This document shows positions 1 to 60,279 of a DNA stretch of 64,000 nt, one piece after another. Both the position numbers and the translations under genes were made by a program. Below the pieces are notes generated by a model that made no database searches, was not told where the DNA came from, and saw only the letters and a program-made list of their open reading frames with translations. Each line of letters begins with the position of its first letter. Position 1 is the first letter of the stretch. This stretch comes from Cristatella mucedo. Lineage: Eukaryota; Bryozoa; Phylactolaemata; Cristatellidae. The DNA lies in assembly GCA_009760855.2 (NCBI GenBank), contig WPIO01000092.1:638501-702500 (forward strand), read 5' to 3'.

Positions 1-461
1 ACGGATACCCTGCAAATGATTTTGCAGCCGCTGATGCAGCACAGAGCAGCTGCCGGATGCTCTCACAGCAATCGCTCGCATGCGCAAATGCTGCTGTCAG
101 CCACCGATTTAGCAGCTGCTGGCCAGCAGGCAAGCGAGCGATCCCCGACCGAAGCAGCTGTAGCGTGAGCAATGCAACTGAACAGCCAGAAGCCCGGGAG
201 CTGGCTGAAATGCAAATCTGCCTAGGCAGTGTAGCGCAGCGAGAGGGATCGAAAGGGTGCTGCCACTCTAAAATCCTGCAGGACGCAAGCAACGAAGCTG
301 AGAGGCCTACAGGCATGCCGCTCCTTGGCTGCAGGCAGCGCGGCAGCCACATTCGTGGCACCAACGGCTTTCAGCCAATCAGAGACTCGCTCAGCATGCT
401 AGCCAGAGCCAGCATACTTATCGACGGCTGCACCTCGCCGCCGCGTGGCAGCAGAACGCAC
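1..461. other. ITPR intron 31, 5' part
   Basis: GC-moderate unique sequence after the donor of exon 31. I searched it for the next conserved ITPR segment and for repeats and saw neither. Confidence 0.6.
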
Positions 462-49702
<49,241 letters not shown>

Positions 49703-49775
49703 TATTGCTGAGCCGACAGCCTTGGAAATGGGTTAATGTCCCCGATTCATTATGAGCACATCCTGACCGAGGCAC
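49703..49775 (-). other. ITPR: Probable 5' UTR part of ITPR exon 1
   Basis: Upstream of the start codon the reading frame meets a TAA within 36 nt, so the coding part does not extend further. A good splice acceptor (TTCAATTGCAG then GTGCC) sits at 49776-49786 on the minus strand, suggesting an upstream non-coding exon. The acceptor is visible; its use is inferred. I could not identify the upstream exon or promoter. Confidence 0.4.
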
Positions 49776-50225
49776 CTGCAATTGAAGATATAATGAAGTC
49801 AAAGCTTCATGCAAGGCCCAGGTGGCACACGAGCCAACTGGTCATCAGAAGCAGACACAGAGTCCACGTACATCGACGAAGACAACTATAAACAGCTAGC
49901 TTCTGAACAAGCTGTGCAACCAACTGACACGGTATGGCAGCTCACGGCTATGATACGCAGACGCTATCCTACGAGTAGAAACTATAACCGCCGGTTTCTG
50001 CCAGGCATGGCTTGCTCATAAACGTGAGCTGTGAAGAGCCGGACATTGAAAGGCTTCGGTTTGGCAACAGTCAAATTGATACAAAATCCAATTAAGTGCT
50101 TACAAACATAACGAAATAATTCAAATGTCCTATGTCTATTTCTATTCGAACCCTATTCTATCGTCTATTCTATTGAACTTCTATTTCATTTCATTTATCA
50201 TGACAATAGCAGGGTTCGAATGACT

Positions 50226-50487
<262 letters not shown>

Positions 50488-50559
50488 CATGTGTCCGGTA
50501 AGCTACAAATGAGTATAAACGACAATATTACATAATCTGGATTAAAATAGGAGAATGCA

Positions 50560-50985
50560 AGGCAATGTAATGCATCTCCATATACGTAACTCCACAAAGC
50601 CACTTCGGATACAATGCAGGAGAGTTTTCTACAGCTCATTCAAAACCTAAGAGCTTTCGGTATGCATGCGGTAGCCAAGAGACTTCATTTCACGAAACAG
50701 AGAAATTGAGGAGCATAGCTGAGTCAGCATGGCAGCCAAGGAAGTAAGAAGGATGGATGTAGCACCTCAGGACAACTGAAAAGGATATGCCGTACTCGGC
50801 AGCAGGAGAGCAGATGTCGTTGCATAAGAATTGTGGAAGCGAGTTCGACACACTGAGGCCTGCACAGCAAAAGCTTCGAGCCACCACCGGTCTTTAAGCA
50901 AAGTAATGGAACAGCTAATTTATTGTCCATAGAGGACCTTCGGGCACGAGGAGGCTGAAGCTGATGCAGCAGTTCAGCCTCGGCA
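50560..50985 (-). mobile_element. LINE family 2 3' fragment
   Basis: Complement carries the 3' UTR (TTGGCTACCGCATGCATACC, GAAAGCTCTTAGG, AACTCTCCTGC) and an ORF end with MDNKLAVPLLCL. Homologous to 27182-27633. Confidence 0.75.
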
Positions 50986-50989
50986 AGAT

Positions 50990-51192
50990 AATAATAATAA
51001 TAATAATAATAATTCACTTAATAAAGCGCCCTCAGAGAACTTAATCTCTCTCTAGGCGCTTTACATTTGCTGCAAAGGGAAATGCAATTTAATGGTAAGT
51101 AAAATCATGCTTGAAAAACAAACGAAATGAATAATATGGTTAGGGGTGACATGCACAGGGTCAGCATGCAAATGTGGTTAGTAGCAGCATGA
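50990..51192 (-). mobile_element. LINE family 1 3' end
   Basis: Complement of (ATT)n, then GCGCCTAGAGAGAGATTAAG, TTCTCTGAGGGCGCTTTATT and GCATGCTGACCCTGTGCATG. Only the 3' UTR is present; a (AAT) run of about 8 units forms the tail. Confidence 0.85.
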
Positions 51193-51481
51193 GAGAACCC
51201 TGTCAGGGTTCCCCTTAAAGTACTGATTAGGGATACGATCTCAGGAGCTTCACACAAGTATTCAGTCGGCACGCTCAAGTACACGGTACCGAGGAGGAAC
51301 AGCAGAACTGAGGGCATGGGCTAGTGAAGAAGAACATAAGCAAAATGTTGGAATTTTCGGGGAAATTAGATGCGCTAGTTTTGCACGATAAACTAGAATC
51401 CAATAATTGAATCCCGAGTCATGATCGCACTATTCTCAGGGACCCAACAAATCAGATTTACTTAACCTGCTGAAAGAGAAA

Positions 51482-51600
51482 GTTAAGTCTGCTGGCTATG
51501 GCATGTGTACCGAAAGGTGCTTAGGCTTTAAGTATGTTATACAAAACTCTCCTATATATAAAAAAAAATGCTTGGTCTTTTTGGCATTACATTGGCTGTG
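51482..51600 (+). mobile_element. LINE family 2 3' tail
   Basis: AGTCTGCTGGCTATGGCATG, GTACCGAAAGGTGCTTAGGC and ACAAAACTCTCCT match the family 2 3' UTR. Confidence 0.6.
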
Positions 51601-51728
51601 AGTGCATTGTTTACATACAGCAAAAACTATAGAAAAACCTGATTACAGTATTAGCTTACTTGCTACATCATTCTTCTCAATAAACTCATCATAAGGCTAT
51701 ACTCGATGCCATGCATGCTGTTCACAAT

Positions 51729-51824
51729 GGTAATAATAATAATAATTCACTTGGTAAAGCGCCCTCAGAGAACTTAATCTCTCTCTAGGCGCTTTACATT
51801 TGCTGTAAAGTGAAATGCAATTGA
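51729..51824 (-). mobile_element. LINE family 1 3' tail
   Basis: Same 3' end as at 50990-51192 (AAGCGCCCTCAGAGAACTTA, CTCTCTAGGCGCTTTACATT on the plus strand), very short. Confidence 0.8.
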
Positions 51825-51912
51825 TCATTTTTAATGGACAAACTTATGTTCATGAACAAGACTGAAGGTTCAGCCTATAACTTTTATTAGGCTTGCACAT
51901 GCCAATATAGCT

Positions 51913-52103
51913 TGAGAAATAACCACATTTGCATGCTGACCCTGTGCATGTCACCCCTAGCCATGTTAGTCATTTTGTTTGTTTATCAAGCATAATATTA
52001 CTCACCATTCAATTGCATTTCCATTTGCAGCGAATGTAAAGCGCCTAGAGAGAGATTGAGTTCTCTGAGGGTGCTTTATCAAGTGCATTATTATTATTAT
52101 TAG
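51913..52103 (+). mobile_element. LINE family 1 3' end
   Basis: AACCACATTTGCATGCTGAC, CCTGTGCATGTCACCCCTAG, AAAGCGCCTAGAGAGAGATT, GAGTTCTCTGAGGGTGCTTT and (ATT)n. Points towards the tail at 51729-51824. Confidence 0.85.
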
Positions 52104-53590
52104 AAATGACTTAGCAGGACTTCAGGCATAGCATGCCGGAAGTAAAAGATTTAACTTTCAAGGATGGCGATACATCCTTCTTTCTCACAAGCACAGTCGG
52201 ATCTCTTGCATGCTTAGCATTGTATAATTCCGGCTAATAGGTCAGCTGCATCTTCCATATACATTTGACAGCTTCGGTCGTTTTAGCCTGACAATCAAGG
52301 TGAGCAAGGATGCTCTGGCTACAGGATAAGAAAATTCGTTGAATACCTCAACTGATGCTAAAAGAAAGAGTTGCACACTTGACAACTGGAAACTGCCTCA
52401 GCTCATCAAACATTTGCACGGTGACACCGAGCCTGCCCATCTGTAGGTGGTGGGGTGGGGTCACTGATCTATATGGCTGACAATGGAGCCGTCCTTGGAG
52501 CTGGATCAGCCACATGCAGGGAGGAAACACCGGCTAGAAACACTGCAGTAACCTATTTAAATGGTGACACTTCTGCATCAACAAAACCATGGCAATGGTG
52601 AGATCTGCCAACGATGGCTATGGCTGTTACCATGGATAATGTAAAGAGACCACACACATGCACTCACGCACACACTACACCCTTCAAAGACAGACTGATA
52701 GAGTGCAGCAGAATGATGGAAACTTTGCCCTTGCAGGGGTTCATGCTCAAAGCCTACTTGCTAGCTGCTACCTAGAGAAGCTGGTAGTGGTCCGATTGGC
52801 TGGCAACTAGACATAAGAGGGTATGCTTGCTCGAATAGGAAAAAAGCTGCTTCTGTCAGTTGAGCGTACACAGGCTAGGTGGAAGCAGGCTAGGCCATGA
52901 GCACACTGGACCACAGAAGAGCTAAGTCCTATGGATAAGGAAAGTAAATTCACCATATGCAGCACAAGCATTGCTGCCCAATACAGGTTTAAACGATGAT
53001 CCTGTAAGGATAGCTGCGACGTTTGTCAGCCAAAGAGGGCGTAGTCGATCTGAGATGCTTTAGTAGTGATGGGTGAGGAGGCCGGCAAAGGATATCTGGC
53101 ATCATTACGTAAGACTAGTCAGCCCCCATCCACCAACCGCCCCCCAGCCATCACCTTGCCTCCCACCCAACAGCCTGCACCACCTGCTCCCAGTAAGATA
53201 AGCTACCAACCTTGGATCCTGGCTAGCAGAGGCAATCCCTAGGGAGAGTCATGGTGCCGGCAATCCTACCTGATCTCTTCCCTACTTCTCAGGCTAATGG
53301 CCAATTGACAAAGCTGATTGCTTTAGCTCAACTTCCCTTTATGCTCAGCCAGACCACCAGCAATATAAGCTAGGCCAACCACAAAGCAGGCTATGAAAAC
53401 TCAGCTTTAAGTAACTTTGCCAGCTTCATGATCCCCCATCTGCTGCTCATTTCCCCTGCAGTCCTTGTCCTCTAGAGTGACCTGCAGATTCTGGTGCTTG
53501 CGACCGGCAAACTAGGTGCAGATACCAGTGCTGAAGCAGCTGCAGAACACACTCCACGAGTATTGCCAATGTCTATCATATACCCACATT
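52104..53590. other. Upstream region with no recognised feature
   Basis: About 1.5 kb of unique sequence 2.4-3.9 kb upstream of the ITPR start codon. Short ORFs only, no family resemblance. A 5' non-coding exon or promoter of ITPR could lie here but I cannot point to one. Confidence 0.4.
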
Positions 53591-53593
53591 ATA

Positions 53594-53702
53594 GTTTGGC
53601 CCAGTGGTTAAGGTGCTCAGCCCGACCAAGGTTTGGCCGAGGTCATGGACTTGCCTGAATAGAAATTAAGTTCTCTTAGGGCACTATACAAATGAATTAT
53701 AT
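53594..53702 (+). mobile_element. SINE A copy with internal deletion
   Basis: TTTGGCCCAGTGGTTAAGGT, CGACCAAGGTTTGGCCGAGG, then a jump to CCTGAATAGAAATTAAGTTC and GCACTATACAAATGAATTAT. Box B is mostly lost. Confidence 0.85.
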
Positions 53703-53787
53703 GAGTAAACGGTTTGGATCAGGCCAACAGAGTGAGAGAGACAGAGAGGTAGAGAAAAAGATAAAGAGAGCGAGAGAAAGTAGAGTG

Positions 53788-53903
<116 letters not shown>

Positions 53904-53965
53904 ATTGAGAGCAAAACGTGGGCTGAGTGAGAAAGAGACCAGGGATAGCATGCGATTGGTCTGCC

Positions 53966-54124
53966 GTGATTTGGCTCAGGGGGTCTGCCGTGATTTGGCT
54001 CAGGGGTTAGGGTACTCGCTGTTAACGACTGAGGTCGTGGGCTCGAGCCCTGCAGCATATGTGATGCGTCTAGATGGAGATTCGGCTCTCTTAGAAGGCT
54101 ATATACAAATGAATCCTTTATTTT
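53966..54124 (+). mobile_element. SINE A copy with duplicated 5' end
   Basis: GGTCTGCCGTGATTTGGCTC occurs twice in tandem (24-nt unit), followed by the SINE: TTAGGGTACTCG, ACTGAGGTCGTGGGCTCGAG (box B), GCATATGTGATGCGTCTAGA, TTCGGCTCTCTTAGAAGGCT. Confidence 0.85.
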
Positions 54125-54687
54125 ACATCCAGAGACAGTGAGAGAGAGAGGGAGGAAGAAAGGAAGAGGGGAGCAAGAAAATGAGAAAGAAAAGGAGGGA
54201 AGTGAAGGAAGGGGATGGGCTGTTTACATCTATGTTACAGAGGGTGTAGCTATTAAACTGGCGAATGTTCTGACTCGAGACACTCAAGAACGTGTCTCGA
54301 GTGCTAGCACCGAATACCGTCGAAACCAGACATGTCTACACCGGGTACAGTTCGGAGCCAAGACACTAGCTTCGGTGTCGGGCTCGGCGGCTGGTATATT
54401 TGCTCTCCCTTTGCAACAAGAGAGGTGTGGAGTTCGTAAAGTTTCTTCCTTGGTGGCAATACAAATTGAGCAGAGGCTCTAATCTAAGAATCTGCTGCCA
54501 CCTACATAGGCTTACATACAAGTCATCAACAATTTAGCCACAGTCCTTCAATAGGGCAGCTTTCTTTATCAGTACATTTCTGTATTCCGAACTCGTGTAC
54601 TCAAGCATCTACGTGGGTGGCATCCATGATGCTTTCTTTGGGTCTGTTCCTGATTGGTCGGCTGCCTTGGAAGTCTCAGATCCAAGC

Positions 54688-54842
54688 TGGTTGGCCCAGT
54701 GGTTTAAGTGCTAGCCTTTAACGACCCAGGTCAAGGTAAATGTATTTCATGATAGAGGTCGTGGGCTCCAGCCCCAGAGTATATGTGAAGCACATGAATA
54801 GATTTTAGTTCTCTCAAGGCACTATACAAATTAATTGTACGT
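54688..54842 (+). mobile_element. SINE A copy, variant with inner insertion
   Basis: TTGGCCCAGTGGTTTAAGTG, CCAGGTCAAGGTAAATGTAT, GTCGTGGGCTCCAGCCCC, GTATATGTGAAGCACATGAA and TTCTCTCAAGGCACTATACA. Shares the AAGGTAAAT..ATTT insertion with the copy at 47388-47551. Confidence 0.85.
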
Positions 54843-55790
54843 TTTTTATATGCTGCTAAGAAGTAGACCATGCGGCTAATTCTTCGAACCCGGCCCCTCG
54901 AGACTCCTTCCCATCAGCCACCCAGTACCCCTTACCAGAGAAAACTGATGACGTGACCTCAAGATCTAGGGCGTCTCGAGACCGAACGTTCGCCGGTGTA
55001 GATGCAGCTCCAAGCAGCAAAGCCGAGGACTCTCTGGCCTTGGCAGGGAGATCACTAGCACCTTCGAGACCGAGTACCAGCTAGAGCACTAGGGCCTTCA
55101 CCTACCTGCACCCCTCACACTTCAGCGCCGGCCAACCAGTTCCACGAGTACAGTGTGTGGCTCACGTACTATGCAAACGTGAACTGGCACAAAATCCACG
55201 CTGCCGACTTCGAAAGCCAATTGACTAGACCCATGGCAACAGAAGTTTGAGCTGCCTGCGAGCAGTGGAGGGGACGGACTGGCCACGTGAGCAGACAGAA
55301 CGACCAGTGCACGACCAAGGAACAGGGCGATCGACAACTGCGAAAAACTCGTGCCCGAACCCCGGCAACTCCTGCCTGCTTCGGGCCCGGGCAATGCAGT
55401 GTCATAGCAGCAGCCGAGCAGCAGCAGCTGCTGTTCGGTGCCAATTACGGCACTGGCAGGTCTGAGGCTTCTCAGCTTTCCAGGCTTGGCCGCCATCCCC
55501 CTCCCCAACAGTTTGCATACCTTGTCTGACGGCCGGTTCTTCGCTGGGAAGTCTGGATTCAACGCCTAGTGCCCAAGGCATGTTTGCACAGCTGATGGCC
55601 ACCAAACTTGCACCGAAATAAATCTGCAATCTGCAGGTGCTCTTTATCACCTGCACTCATGCTATCGGCCCACATAGACTTCCAAAAAAAGGCTATGCAT
55701 TAACTGAGATCCCCCGGTTTTCCCAAGGGAAGCATACAGGTTGTTTCCGACTTCATAGTCTTAATCATAACCCCCCTTGTAACTTTCTCA
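54843..55790. other. Unrecognised region between SINE A and LINE
   Basis: 54940-55010 is a diverged inverted copy of part of 54300-54360 (GTCTACACCGG versus CCGGTGTAGAT). 55120-55560 has open frames on both strands with no family resemblance. No gene called. Confidence 0.4.
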
Positions 55791-55799
55791 ATCATAACC

Positions 55800-57435
55800 C
55801 CCTTTCAAAAAAGCAGTATTCAGGCCACTTCTCAAGACAGCAACACTAGACTAAGAGAACTTAAACAACTACCGCCAAGTCTCCCTTCTAACATTCCTAT
55901 CAAAGACGCTGGAACGGGTCGTGGCGGACCAGTTGAACTCACATATTGAAACTTCGAACCTTGCTAGCAAGTTCCAATCTGGCTTTAGAGCTAATCACTC
56001 CACAGAGTCAGCATTGCTCAGGGTATACAACGACCTACTTGGGAATGCAGACATAGGTAGAGTGTCTCTGCTTGTTTTGCTCGATCTTTCGGCAGCTTTT
56101 GATACTATCGATCACAAAGTTCTTCTAGAGTGCCTCTCATCTCGCCTGGGCAACACTGGCACTGCTCTGCAATGGTTCAGGTTTTATCTCAGTGAGAGAC
56201 TCCACAGTATTGACGTGAATGGACAAAGATCATCTGAAGTACCTCTAAAATATGGAGTACCTCAGAGCTCCGTGTTAGGTCCGGTTCTTTTTACGGTTTA
56301 TACTCTGCCTCTTGCTGATGTGATTGCCAAGCACAATCTAGGCTTTCACTTCTATGCGGATGACACTCAGTTGTACTTTTGCTTTGATCCCTCATAGCCC
56401 TCCCGCAGATTGAGTTCTCTCAACTCCATTGCTGCATGTATTGATAACATTTGCACATGGACGGCAGCAAACTTTCTTAAATTGAATGAGGATAAAACTA
56501 ACTTATTAGTTATGGGCAAACCCAGTGTGATTCAGAAATTGGAAAGGCTGACACTCTAAAATGGCTCTGCCAGCATATCTCCTGTTGAATCTGCACGAAA
56601 TCTAGGTGTCATGTTCCAAAGTGACCTCTCGTTAGACGACCACATCAGCTCCACAGTCAAATCTGCCTACTTTCAGCTACATAACATTGCTAAAATTCGG
56701 GCTTGTTTAAATAAGGATACCACGTCCAAGTTGGTCCATGCATTCGTGACATCCCGTCTCAACTTCTGTAACTCACTGCTTACTGGCCTACCAGCATGTG
56801 CGATCAGGCGATTGCAGCTGGTGCAAAACTCAGCAGCTAGGCTGGCCTGTCGTGAGCTTCGCAGCTGCCACATCACACCACTTCTCGTCAAGCTGCACTG
56901 GCTACCAGTCAAGCAGCAGATTGACTTCAAGGTTTTGTCACTCACTTTTAGGTCCCTTCATTCTTCGGCTCCAGCCTATCTCAGATCTACTCCCCCACCA
57001 GGCCAAGCATCGTACCACCCGCTTTTCGGAATCCAACAGTTTGCCAATACCTCGTAAAAACCTCAAATCTTTTGGAGACCGTGCATTTAGTTCGTATGCT
57101 CCCAAAGCCTGGAACTCACTCCCGACCTGCATCAGAACATGCCCTGACCTGACCACATTTAAAAAGAACTTAAAACACCTATTTAGGACAGCATTTCGTG
57201 GGTCCCTGTGATTCGTCCTTCATGTGCTTGTGCGTGCTGACACTGTGCATGCTGCCACTAACCACATTTGCATGCTGACCCTGTGCATGTCACCCCTGAC
57301 CATGTTATTCACGTTGTCTATCAAGCATGATACCACTCACCATTCAGTCGCGGTTCCCGTTGCAGCAAATGTAAAGCGCCAAGAAAGAGATTGAGTTCTC
57401 TGAGGGTGCTTTATCAAGTGCATTATTATTATTAA
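55800..57435 (+). mobile_element. LINE family 1 copy with most of the reverse transcriptase
   Basis: The best RT in the window. In order: FKKAVFRPLLKTATLD, NYRQVSLLTFLSKTLERVVA, QSGFRANHSTESALLRVYND, LLDLSAAFDTIDH (motif A), GVPQSSVLGPVLF (motif B, usually PQGS), FYADDTQLYF (catalytic YADD), then a stop at 56395, FLKLNEDKTNLLVMGK, another stop, LDDHISSTVKSAYFQLHN, WLPVKQQIDFKVLS, a frameshift, KAWNSLP and the 3' UTR with (ATT)n. CR1/L2-like by tail and motifs (inferred). No endonuclease domain; non-functional. Confidence 0.92.
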
Positions 57436-58135
57436 TAACTGTCTAAACTAACGAGGGGGAAGGCGGCAGCGAGCTTAGCACACGGTTCCATGAGCCACTG
57501 CAGCCTGTGCAGGGCACAATCTATGGACCAGCTCCTCTTACTGACTGCATTACTATTAGTGCCCCCTTCAGTGGACCAGGTCGTGCGTTTGCACAAGGGA
57601 GCTATGCAATGCATCTCAGTCTCTTACTGCACAAAGCGACAAGGTCGAGGTCGGTGCGTTTCTGCAGACTACTCTAGGCAGGCCTAGGCGACTTTCGGTG
57701 ATCATACGGTAGGCAACAGCTTCAGCAAGTGCGCAGCGTGGACGTGCGCATGCACCCACCGACCGATGCAAGTATGCCAACGTTGCGAGCTTGCGAAGTG
57801 AAAGCACACTTGAGCTGTCACCAATGCTTGCACGCGCTGCTGCTCTACGGTGTTCGTGGGCGCAAGCACGTGAGCCTGGGCTAAAAACAGCCAGTTGGCC
57901 TCTGCACAGCAGAAAGGTGAAGCTGGCCAGGCAACCCCTCCCACCCAAAGCTGAAGACTATACACCACCGTGCTCACTTGATGAATGACACTCACCTGGC
58001 CTGAATGCCTCTCCCGAGGATCTCTCTCCTCCATCGAGGCAAGCTGCAAGTTTCATAGGCGTTTGATTCAATAGGGGGGAGGAGGAGAACTAGCCCTTTC
58101 CATTGGGAAGCCCCGGAGGAGAAGAATCGTGCAGA
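57436..58135. other. Unrecognised region
   Basis: About 700 nt of unique sequence between two LINE fragments; no gene or repeat identified. Confidence 0.4.
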
Positions 58136-58139
58136 GCAT

Positions 58140-58595
58140 CGACATCAAGGTTCTGCCAGTCACTTATAGGCTTCTTCCTTCCTTCTTTCTTTTGCTCCGA
58201 CTTAGCACACAAACTACTTCCCCTATCAGGCCATCGGGCAACCAAACACTCATTCTTTAAGCTCAGGTTGCATAGCTGCACCTCGAATCAACCTCAAATC
58301 CTTATGTGCCTTTAGTTGGCATGCTCCCAAAGCCTGGAATTCACTCCCGACTGACGTCACGACATATTCAGACTTGACAATTTATTTTAAAAAGAAGCTA
58401 AAGACCCGGATGTTCCTCGCGGCATTTACTGCCTCTGCATGAATTGTGCTTTGTGTGTGCTTTGCATAAGGACACTGCATCTCATAAACGAGCAATCGAC
58501 ATGCTTCTTTTACAGCAAATGTAAAGTGCCTAAAAAGAGAATTATCTCAGTTGGAATGCTATACAAATGCCGTATTATCATAACTATTATTATTG
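58140..58595 (+). mobile_element. LINE family 1-related 3' fragment
   Basis: ATCAAGGTTCTGCCAGTCAC, CAACCTCAAATCC, GCCTGGAATTCACTCCCGAC, GTCACGACATATTCAGACTT, GTGCCTAAAAAGAGAATTAT and an ATT-rich tail. Confidence 0.7.
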
Positions 58596-58644
58596 CACAC
58601 ATAACACACGAAGGGAAAGTTGTGGGCGATAAGGTCAGTGGAAA

Positions 58645-58792
58645 AAGTTAGCAGATTTAACAGCCTCATTTAAATATAGGCAGAAGAGCCCTAACGGCTT
58701 TCATTACCATCTGCGATGGGCAATAAGGGATCGCCCACTGCAGGACTCAAAGCCACAACCTGGGTGGTGAAGAGCAACCGGTGCAAAGAGCC
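58645..58792 (-). mobile_element. SINE B copy
   Basis: Plus strand AGCAGATTTAACAGCCTCAT, AGAGCCCTAACGGCTTTCAT, GGGATCGCCCACTGCAGGAC and CTCAAAGCCACAACCTGGGT are the complement of SINE B. The box-A end is missing. Confidence 0.8.
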
Positions 58793-58856
58793 CGAGGCGA
58801 GCCGAACTCGAACATCGTAAGACTGAAAGGACCGTAGGGTAAACGACAGTGCACGA

Positions 58857-59075
58857 CCTGCAGGAGCAGAGAACCAGCAGCAAGAGCCAGAGCAGCACTT
58901 AAGAGCAAGAGCAGCAGTGACAGCAGGTGCAGCAGTGAGAGCAGCAGCAGCGAGAGCAGGAGCATCAGTTAAGAGCAGGAGCAGCAGTGAGAGTAAGCGC
59001 AGCAGCACTTAAGGGCAGGAGCAGCAGTTAGAGCAGGAGTGGCAGCAATGAGAGTAGGAGCAGCTATGAGAGGAG
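58857..59075. repeat. Imperfect GAGCAGCAG-type repeats
   Basis: Degenerate 9/18-nt units (AGAGCAGCAGTGA, AGAGCAGGAGCAGCAGT) for about 200 nt; one minus-strand frame reads as alanine/leucine-rich low-complexity peptide. No coding evidence. Confidence 0.75.
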
Positions 59076-59264
59076 CTAATTGACAATGTGCATTTTGTCG
59101 ACGGCAAGCAAAAACAAGGACACGCTGATGCCACGCTAGTATGATGGTTGTCAAACTGATGGCTCTTCACTGAGCCCCATTTCCGGTCCAAGCACGAGGG
59201 CCAATCAGCATGCAGATCGGTGATGAGGTGGGCTGGGCAAACAGCCTAGGCAAGGCAGCCATGA

Positions 59265-59337
59265 TAGCAAAGTGGTTAGTACTTCACGTTGCAGCTGTGC
59301 TAACTCAGGTTCGAATCCTGGTCAGAGCAGAGGCTTC
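59265..59337 (+). tRNA. tRNA-like sequence (possible Cys, anticodon GCA), probably pseudogene or SINE head
   Basis: Box A TAGCAAAGTGGTTAGTAC and box B GGTTCGAATCC are correctly spaced. The T arm pairs well (TCAGG/CCTGG), the anticodon stem is CACG/TGTG with loop TTGCAGC giving GCA. The acceptor stem (GCCATGA against TCAGAGC) has two mismatches. A decayed tRNA or the head of a third SINE is more likely than a working gene. Confidence 0.35.
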
Positions 59338-59377
59338 CTCTGGCGATGCGGGCGGAGCATAATTTTTGCTACTGGCC

Positions 59378-59536
59378 CATTGCGCTGGAGGTAAAGTGCT
59401 CGCTCTTCACGACCAGGGTCGTGGGTTCGAGTCCAGGAGTGGGCGATCTATTATTGTCCACTGCAATTGTAGCGATAGCCGTTAAGTCTCTTCTGCCACT
59501 ACATAAACGAAGCTGTTAACTCAGCTAACCATTTTG
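59378..59536 (+). mobile_element. SINE B copy, complete type
   Basis: CATTGCGCTGGAGGTAAAGT (box A region), CACGACCAGGGTCGTGGGTT, CGAGTCCAGGAGTGGGCGAT, GATAGCCGTTAAGTCTCTTC and AAGCTGTTAACTCAGCTAAC. Confidence 0.85.
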
Positions 59537-60279
59537 TCGGACGGCAGACGTGCCAGCTTGAAACAGATACTGCCCACCCCAACCATCGTGCCCCGCCCAT
59601 CGAGGCCTGCCCCAAGTCACTGATTACTTTGGCTCGGCTTGCGCACATGTGCCGTTCGTTGTTTCAACGAATGCAGTGGGATTCAGATGGCATTCGCACG
59701 GCACAATCAAGTGATTGACTGCAGCCGCTTGGCGTCAGTGGCGCCAGGGTCGCTACTGCAGATCGCGGCTGCTCCTCTTTGCTGCGTTCCGATCAGCGCA
59801 ATCTGCACTCGTTTTTTCAAAGGCAGTCGTACAGCGATGGGCGCTGGACTGGGCCGTAAGTAAACGCAGCAAGAATGCTACACTCTGCATAAAGTCCAGA
59901 CACCGAGCTCGTGCCCAGAAGGTTCTGGCTGCAACTATGGCTGCTGGCTCCTCCTCCGTGCATCCATCCATTAGAGGCAGGGTGCTGCTGGTTGCCACAC
60001 CAAGAACGCCCACTGTTGCAAGCAAGCTCAGGGTGGGCTGAGCTGAGCAGTCAGCAGAAAATCTCGGCTGCTAATAGCCTGCCGGGCAGATTGATGTACA
60101 CTGCCCGACGGCAGCTGGCTCAGGCAAATCTGTCGATCATAAGCAGGATTAATGGCACCTCGGCCGTGGCAGTCGAGTAGCTGTTGAACCAACACGAGAC
60201 CAGCTAATCAACTTGACTCACACCACCATTGCAGGCATCGGAATGACATATAGCCTAGAAACCGGGCCGAAGAGTCGTA

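Noticed and set aside
55122-55562. 146-residue minus-strand ORF and overlapping frames on the plus strand
   Set aside because: Several frames are open on both strands, none resembles a known family and no splice pattern links them.
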